Shown here: in pieces, positions 59,080-64,000 of the stretch
Numbering within the stretch: position 1 is the first letter of the stretch
How the letters are laid out: each line of letters starts with the position of its first letter
NCBI GenBank assembly: GCA_014773175.1
Contig: VXCM01001561.1
Coordinates: forward strand, 167,357-231,356
DNA length: 64,000 nucleotides
Source: Lucifuga dentata
Lineage: Eukaryota; Chordata; Actinopteri; Ophidiiformes; Bythitidae
Direction: 5' to 3'
Made by a program: the position numbers and the translations under genes
The notes under the pieces: model-generated
Databases searched by the model: none
What the model saw: only the letters and a program-made list of their open reading frames with translations
What the model was told of the DNA's origin: nothing

Positions 59080-61593
59080 ATGGAGGAGTTCAGCAAAGTA
59101 GCTGTACTCATCACACACTCCTCCACTGCCTCCTCCTCCTCCTCCACCCCTCCAGCCCTGGGATCCCACCCACAGTCCCACATTCAGCAGTCCGTCGAAG
59201 AGGATGACTCCCAGAAGTTTCAGCAGAAACNCCCACAGTCCCACATTCAGCAGTCCGTCGAAGAGGATGACTCCCAGAAGTTTCAGCAGAAACAGGCCGC
59301 TGACTCTCTCATCCAGGTCATTGAGAAGCTCAGCAAAATCGTGGAGAAGCAACCCCAGCGCTGGTGCACCTTGGCCGGCCAGAAAAGAGGACTCCAGCAG
59401 GTCTCTGCAGGAGGACAAGGAGAAAGACCTGAGGGGGCAAGGGGGAGCAGAGGAGACTCACCTTCTAAAAAAATTATGAAGACCCGTAAGGAGGAGGAGG
59501 AGGAGGAGGAGGAGAAGGACGTAGACAGGTTGAAATCAGACACCAGCGCGCTTTTTCCCTCTGCATCAGGTGACAGTAACAACAACATCACCATGGTGAT
59601 GGAATTTCCCTCCAACTACAACATCAGCGACCACAAGCGAACAGTAACGTGTTATCAGTGCAGCCTCTGCCGCTCCATCGCTCCAACGCTGACCATGCTG
59701 AAGGAGCACCTGAAGCAGCATAATGAGCAGCACAGCGACCTCATCCTCATGTGCTCTGAGTGCCGCTTCACCTCACGAGACCACAAGCAGCTGGAAGCCC
59801 ATGTCAGGCTCCACTTTGACGATGGCGGCAACCTGAAAAAGGGCGCCGTGCCTTCTGAACCTCATCTTCACATCAGGGGTAAGGGTGAGGTTGTAACAAA
59901 GGTGGATAGGGACTGGGCGGAGGATGTTAGCCATGTAGATAACAAGACGATCAGAAGCTCAGCAGATGACAGCGGCGAGCTCCCGCAAAATAAGAAGTGG
60001 TATAGTTATGAGGAGTATGGATTGTACCGCTGCCTGATATGCAGCTATGTGTGCAGCCAGCAAAGAATGCTCAAGACTCACGCCTGGAAGCACGCCGGCC
60101 TTGTTGACTGCTCTTATCCCATCTTTGAGGATGAAGATGGAGCTCCTGCTAGAAGAGAGACCCAGGCTTCTGCTAACTCTGCTGCAACCAGAGAGGAAAT
60201 TGTCCTTTCTCCAGTTCTCCAAGATAAAAGCCTGCAAAAAGTCCCCGCTGCCTTTAAGCTCCAGCTCTGCATGCCAGCGCCTGTTGAGAACAAAAAGGAT
60301 GTGATAAATCATCCAGTTGCAAACCATAATAAAGTTACAAAAACAGAAGCAGAAGAGGAGGATAGTGTATATCCCATCAAAGACCTGACCTCTGAGGAGC
60401 CTGTAGTTGAGGTGCAGGTGATGACAGAAGCAGAGGCTGAGGTAGAGATTGATAGTCATCATGGCGGCACATCTGTCACAGACAGCTTGCTGTCATCAGC
60501 TCAAAAGATTATCAACAGCAGTCCCAACAGCGCCGGCCACATCAACGTGATCGTAGAGCGGCTTCCTTCAGCCGAGGATTCAGTCTTGGTCACTAATCCT
60601 CTTCTTCTCAGCCCAAAAGTAGAAGGCGACACGATCTTACTGGATGCCAAGGAGGAAGACAGGAATCATACGGCAGCTTCTCATCAGCAGCAGCCAGCTG
60701 TCTCAAAAAAAGAGGTGAAGGAAGAGGTGATTGTCGGCTGGAGCAACGGTAGCAGTGACAGGCAGCCGTTAGGAGCTGATGTTAATCACGTAGGTGGTGA
60801 TTCACCTCGGGATGAAAACATCCCGCCAGCCGGTCGCAAGCGGACTCATTCTGAATCTCTCCGCTTGCACTCTCTGGCAGCTGAGGCTCTGGTAACTATG
60901 CCTATGAGGACCCCCGAGCTCCCCACCGCCATCACCAAAGTAAGTCTGAAGACCATGTCAGACCCAGCACAGAGCGCCGGCTCGGGCCAGAGACTCGTAG
61001 AGGTGATCTCCTCAGCAGGGAGGACTTCTGATGGGACCGCAGCAGCTTTGGTGGACTTGGAGCTTCAAAGTGACAGCAGAGAGGAAGGATTGGCGTCCCT
61101 GGGACTCGGGGAGGTAGAGGAGGACAGTCCTGCCATGAAAGCCGGCATCAGCATGTCTCTGCTCACCGTCATTGAAAGATTAAGAGAGCGCTCAGACCAG
61201 AATGCCTCTGATGAAGACATCTTGAAGGAGCTTCAGGATAACGCACAGTTCCAGAACGGAGCGGTGGCAGATGTGGTGGCCGGGAGCGGAGCCGGGAGTT
61301 ACATGTGCAGCATTCCAGGGATGGATGGGTTGGTGGCTTCTCCCGATGGCGGTCTGGTGGACTACATCCCTGGCAGCGAGAGGCCTTACCGGTGTCGCCT
61401 GTGTCGCTACAGCAGCGGCAACAAGGGCTACATTAAGCAGCACCTTCGGGTGCATAGACAGAGACAGCCGTATCAGTGTCCAATCTGTGAGCACATTGCG
61501 TCGGACAGTAAAGACCTGGAGAGTCACATGATCCACCACTGCAAGACCAGGATGTACCAGTGCAAGCAGTGCCAAGATGCCTTTCACTACAAG
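59080..61593 (+). CDS. znf507: Zinc finger protein 507 orthologue, first coding exon (partial gene)
   Basis: Encodes 838 codons of a nuclear C2H2 zinc finger protein, a putative DNA-binding regulator whose targets are poorly known. An acceptor (pyrimidine tract then AG at 59075-59076) precedes the start by 3 nt, so the in-frame ATG at 58996 is intronic. Residues just after the N-terminal Ser-rich stretch match the ZNF507 signature LIQVIEKLSKIVE. C2H2 fingers lie at about residues 192-214, 223-245, 316-338, 770-792 and 798-820, and a sixth begins at 826. The exon ends after FHYK at a GTGAGG donor (61594), so that finger is split by the intron. A conserved segment LLTVIERLRERSDQNASDED precedes finger 4. 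A Glu run is encoded by a GAG repeat near 59490-59515. An exact 62-bp repeat around an N at 59231 adds 21 in-frame codons and is probably an assembly artefact; about 817 codons are likely real. Family identity is confident from memory of human ZNF507 (953 aa). Further exons lie outside the window. Confidence 0.93.
59169..59293. other. Assembly duplication around single N inside znf507 exon
   Basis: A 62-base segment (59169-59230) is repeated exactly at 59232-59293 with one N between. The extra 63 bases keep the reading frame, so the artefact is silent to ORF callers but inserts 21 codons, including one unknown residue. The same signature occurs seven more times in the window outside genes. 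Confidence 0.9.
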
Positions 61594-61743
61594 GTGAGGA
61601 AACAGCAACTTTGCTACATAAATGACCCGTTATTTCTCACTTATTTGAGCTTTTCTTATTCGAGAACTTTTTTTTTTTTGTTTAATAATTTTGAAAGCTG
61701 ATCAATATAAGATTATGGTCAGAATCATCAAGCTGAGCCACAT

Positions 61744-62350
61744 TTAAAGGACCATACCACCCCTTTTGCATGTTTGAGCCTAATATATTCAATTTTCATA
61801 CATGTTACATTACTGACAATCATTTCCCAAAGCATACTACTGGAATGGTTGAATTAAAAATGTTTTTCCTACCTTCCAGACCGCCACTGGTTTCAGTTCA
61901 TTCTGCTACGCTCTTAAAATCAACTTGTTGATACTTGAAACGTTCTTGGGATAGGTAATTAATCCATCATCACCAACAACATGTGTATTCGTTTTTTTTT
62001 TTTTTTTTTTTTGAAGTTTCCTAATTTTAACGTTTAAGCTTAATAAAAAGCGCAGAATGAATGGATGACTCCACCAGGGAATATAGTCCCAAAAGAAGAC
62101 CTCTGTTTATGGAAAAATTTAAAGGACTGTGACTTCATAAGGCTGTGTAACTATTAGCAGGAGAAACATGGATTTTTAAGGTGGGTGTATCACTTGAATA
62201 TTTGATTTTGAAAGATTAAGAGATTTTGCAAAATATCAGGAAAGCTGAAATACGGTTTTATCCTTTGGGAAATGATTGTCAGTAATGTTACATGTATGAA
62301 AATTGAATATATTAGGCTCAAACATGCAAAATGGTGGTATGGTCCTTTAA
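61744..62350 (-). mobile_element. TTAA MITE, subfamily A, in znf507 intron 2
   Basis: TTAA at both ends; left end AGGACCATACCACC and right end its inverted form. It carries the full internal body shared with the other copies, with a long T run near 61990-62012. It reads in the reverse orientation relative to the copy at 17929. Confidence 0.88.
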
Positions 62351-63224
62351 GGATATAGTTTAGTTACTCCTCTAGCTCATTGATTAGAAACGTCTGGAGG
62401 AGCCGCAATATCAGAACAGGAAGACGTTTACTCGACCAGGATTCCTAGATAAACATTACTTCATGTTATGAAGAAGCCGTGTTGCCTTCAGGCGGCTGAA
62501 CAGCAGAATTGAGCAGATAAGACACGCTAAATCTCAACATGTTATTCCTAAGGTGTGCTAGGCTAGCTTGATATGTTCCAACCATTTCACAGCATCTGCT
62601 TTATTTCTGATGGCTAATCAAAGGTCTAGTTTATATGAAGTATCCCTCTCTGCTTCTACATCAAGCGCTGAATCACAAGATCACCTTGTAGTCTGTTCAC
62701 AACTAGTTTGGATCACGTTCACACACAAACTGTTCATTTGTAACTGGACTCAAACTTCTCCTCGAAATGGTTTTGTGCGATTCTTTTGTCTCCACACAAG
62801 TGTGATTTGTTGCGTTCAGACCAAACAAACAAACGTACTGACCTAACACTCACAACATTCCTACAGTATCTCTGGTTTCATTCCGGCGTTTGTAGCATTC
62901 CGTCCCTCCATCCCATCTCTCTCTATCCCCATCTTTCTTCTCTCTACTGTTAAATAAAGGCATTGTAGTTTATATGAGAAGATGAAATTACAACTTTAAT
63001 GAGCTTTTATTTTTTGAAGACACCGTACTATGAGTTCATAAGTTTACTTTGTGTTTTGTTGGTAAAGCAATAGAATGCAGGAAATGGCTTTTTTTCCCCC
63101 TTTATTTCCCCCTTTTCTTTTTTAAAGTGCAACAACATTATGATGCATTAACCCAAACATAAAGCCAGGTTTCTTTGCACGGAGGAAAAATCTGTGTGTG
63201 TGTGTGTGTGTGTGTGTTTCATCT

Positions 63225-63610
63225 TCCCCAGATAATAATGTAATATTCACCATTGCTATCACTCTTCTCTCCTGCTGCCATGTCTGTTTTGTCTCTCAGC
63301 AACTGAAACAGTCCATAACAATGAGTTAAGGCCATAAAAGATGACCTAAATTACCTTCAGTTGCCTGTGCGGAATGATAGACATTGTCGGTAAGAGATTA
63401 AAGTTGGAGAAACTTTTTGCAGCGCTGCTGTAAAAGTTTTGCTCAGTCTGATGATGCAGGCAGAGGAGAGAACTATTGATTCCACTGCTATCATGAGACC
63501 CCAGCGCTGATTTGCTGCAGAGATCATTAAGTTCATCATATTATCCAACAGATTCGGGAGTTGGCTAAGAAAGCTTGTAATTGTGATGTGTGAAGGCAGG
63601 ATCTCTTCTC
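63225..63610. other. Candidate conserved non-coding element in znf507 intron 2
   Basis: A unique stretch with balanced composition, no microsatellites and dense homeodomain-like and AT-core motifs (CCATAAAA, TAATGTAATATT, GAGATTAAAG), unlike the surrounding repeats. No meaningful coding frame. Conservation is inferred from sequence character alone. Confidence 0.3.
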
Positions 63611-63941
63611 CAGAGGTGGTATTAGTGAGTTGGAAGCTCTATTAAACCTGCACGGTGCTTCTCTGTAACTCCCTGATGTCAGTCAACACGCAATGATTTT
63701 AGAGAAATGAGCTCTGAAAAACTTGTAGCCATGCAGAATGCATTTAGCACAGAAACACAGTATACTTCAAAAGAAGGCAAGTTTCTCATTTTTAACATTT
63801 CTGTCTTTCATTTCTTTCAACATTTCTAGTTTTTCTTACCTTGAGGCCTTTTAAAACCGCACAGTTAACAGGTCTGAACAATATATCTGTTTTGATAGCT
63901 TCTGCGGAATGAGTCGTCTGTTTAACTTGATTTTAATATCT

Positions 63942-64000
63942 TCTTCTTTTCCTTTCGGCTTTCCCTTCAGGGGTCACCACAGTGAATCATCTGCCTCCAT
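63942..64000 (+). repeat. Start of a common fish interspersed repeat, cut by window edge
   Basis: CTTTCGGCTTTCCCTTCAGG followed by GGTCACCACAGTGAATCATC is a phrase I recognise as recurring across percomorph genomes. Its class (SINE or LINE end) I cannot state. Confidence 0.5.

Larger units (their letters stand above)
61594..64000 (+). other. znf507: znf507 intron 2, start
   Basis: Begins with GTGAGG directly after the Lys codon of the split sixth finger. It holds a reverse-oriented TTAA MITE (61744-62350), a GT repeat near 63193-63217, a unique conserved-looking block (63225-63610) and the start of a fish repeat at the window edge. I searched for the expected continuation of the finger (family sequence begins SQLRNHE) and did not see it, so the next exon is probably beyond the window. 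Confidence 0.6.

Noticed and set aside
59959..60462. 167-codon frame antisense to znf507
   Set aside because: A shadow of the coding strand; the sense frame has the conserved family sequence.

Overview
The window is vertebrate nuclear DNA, almost certainly from a teleost fish. It has no prokaryotic-style gene packing. It is AT-rich and crowded with CA/GT and GA/CT microsatellites. It carries repeat types familiar from fish genomes: a tRNA-headed SINE-like unit ending in TGGATGGA, LINE tails ending in GATTGATTGA or ATTATT, hAT and Tigger-like elements, and many copies of a TTAA-flanked MITE. I cannot name the species.

Only one real protein-coding gene is visible, and only its 5' part. It is an orthologue of the C2H2 zinc finger gene znf507 on the + strand. 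A promoter-like segment with an E-box palindrome and a YY1-type site (about 56795-56828) is followed by a probable non-coding first exon ending at a good splice donor (56926). A 2.15-kb intron follows, then a large coding exon (59077-61593, start codon 59080) that stops at a donor in the middle of the sixth zinc finger. The remaining 2.4 kb is the next intron; later exons lie beyond the window.

Positions 1-56.6 kb contain no functional gene that I can support. They hold a dense layer of transposon remnants, plus scattered stretches of unique, compositionally balanced sequence that look like conserved non-coding elements. In human, ZNF507 faces a gene-poor interval towards TSHZ3, so a regulatory desert is the natural reading; this is inference. 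Two gene-derived relics are present: an antisense retropseudogene piece of znf830 (about 23290-23674), and the first exon of a hAT/ZMYM1-like transposase gene split by a MITE (about 33488-34487).

The most prominent repeat is a palindromic MITE of about 580 bp with TTAA flanks and AGGACCATAC termini. There are ten copies, plus at least six of a related, more diverged subfamily, together about 15% of the window. Its termini resemble the T2/Kolobok superfamily.

The assembly itself leaves a clear mark. There are fourteen isolated single Ns. Eight are flanked by exact 61-67 bp direct repeats, which are almost certainly unmerged contig-end overlaps, and one of these lies inside the znf507 coding exon. 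A 680-base gap sits in a GA repeat (31826-32505). I found no sign of an undescribed multi-gene system. The strongest leads are the MITE family, a duplicated non-coding element (49429 and 54196), and the two gene relics.
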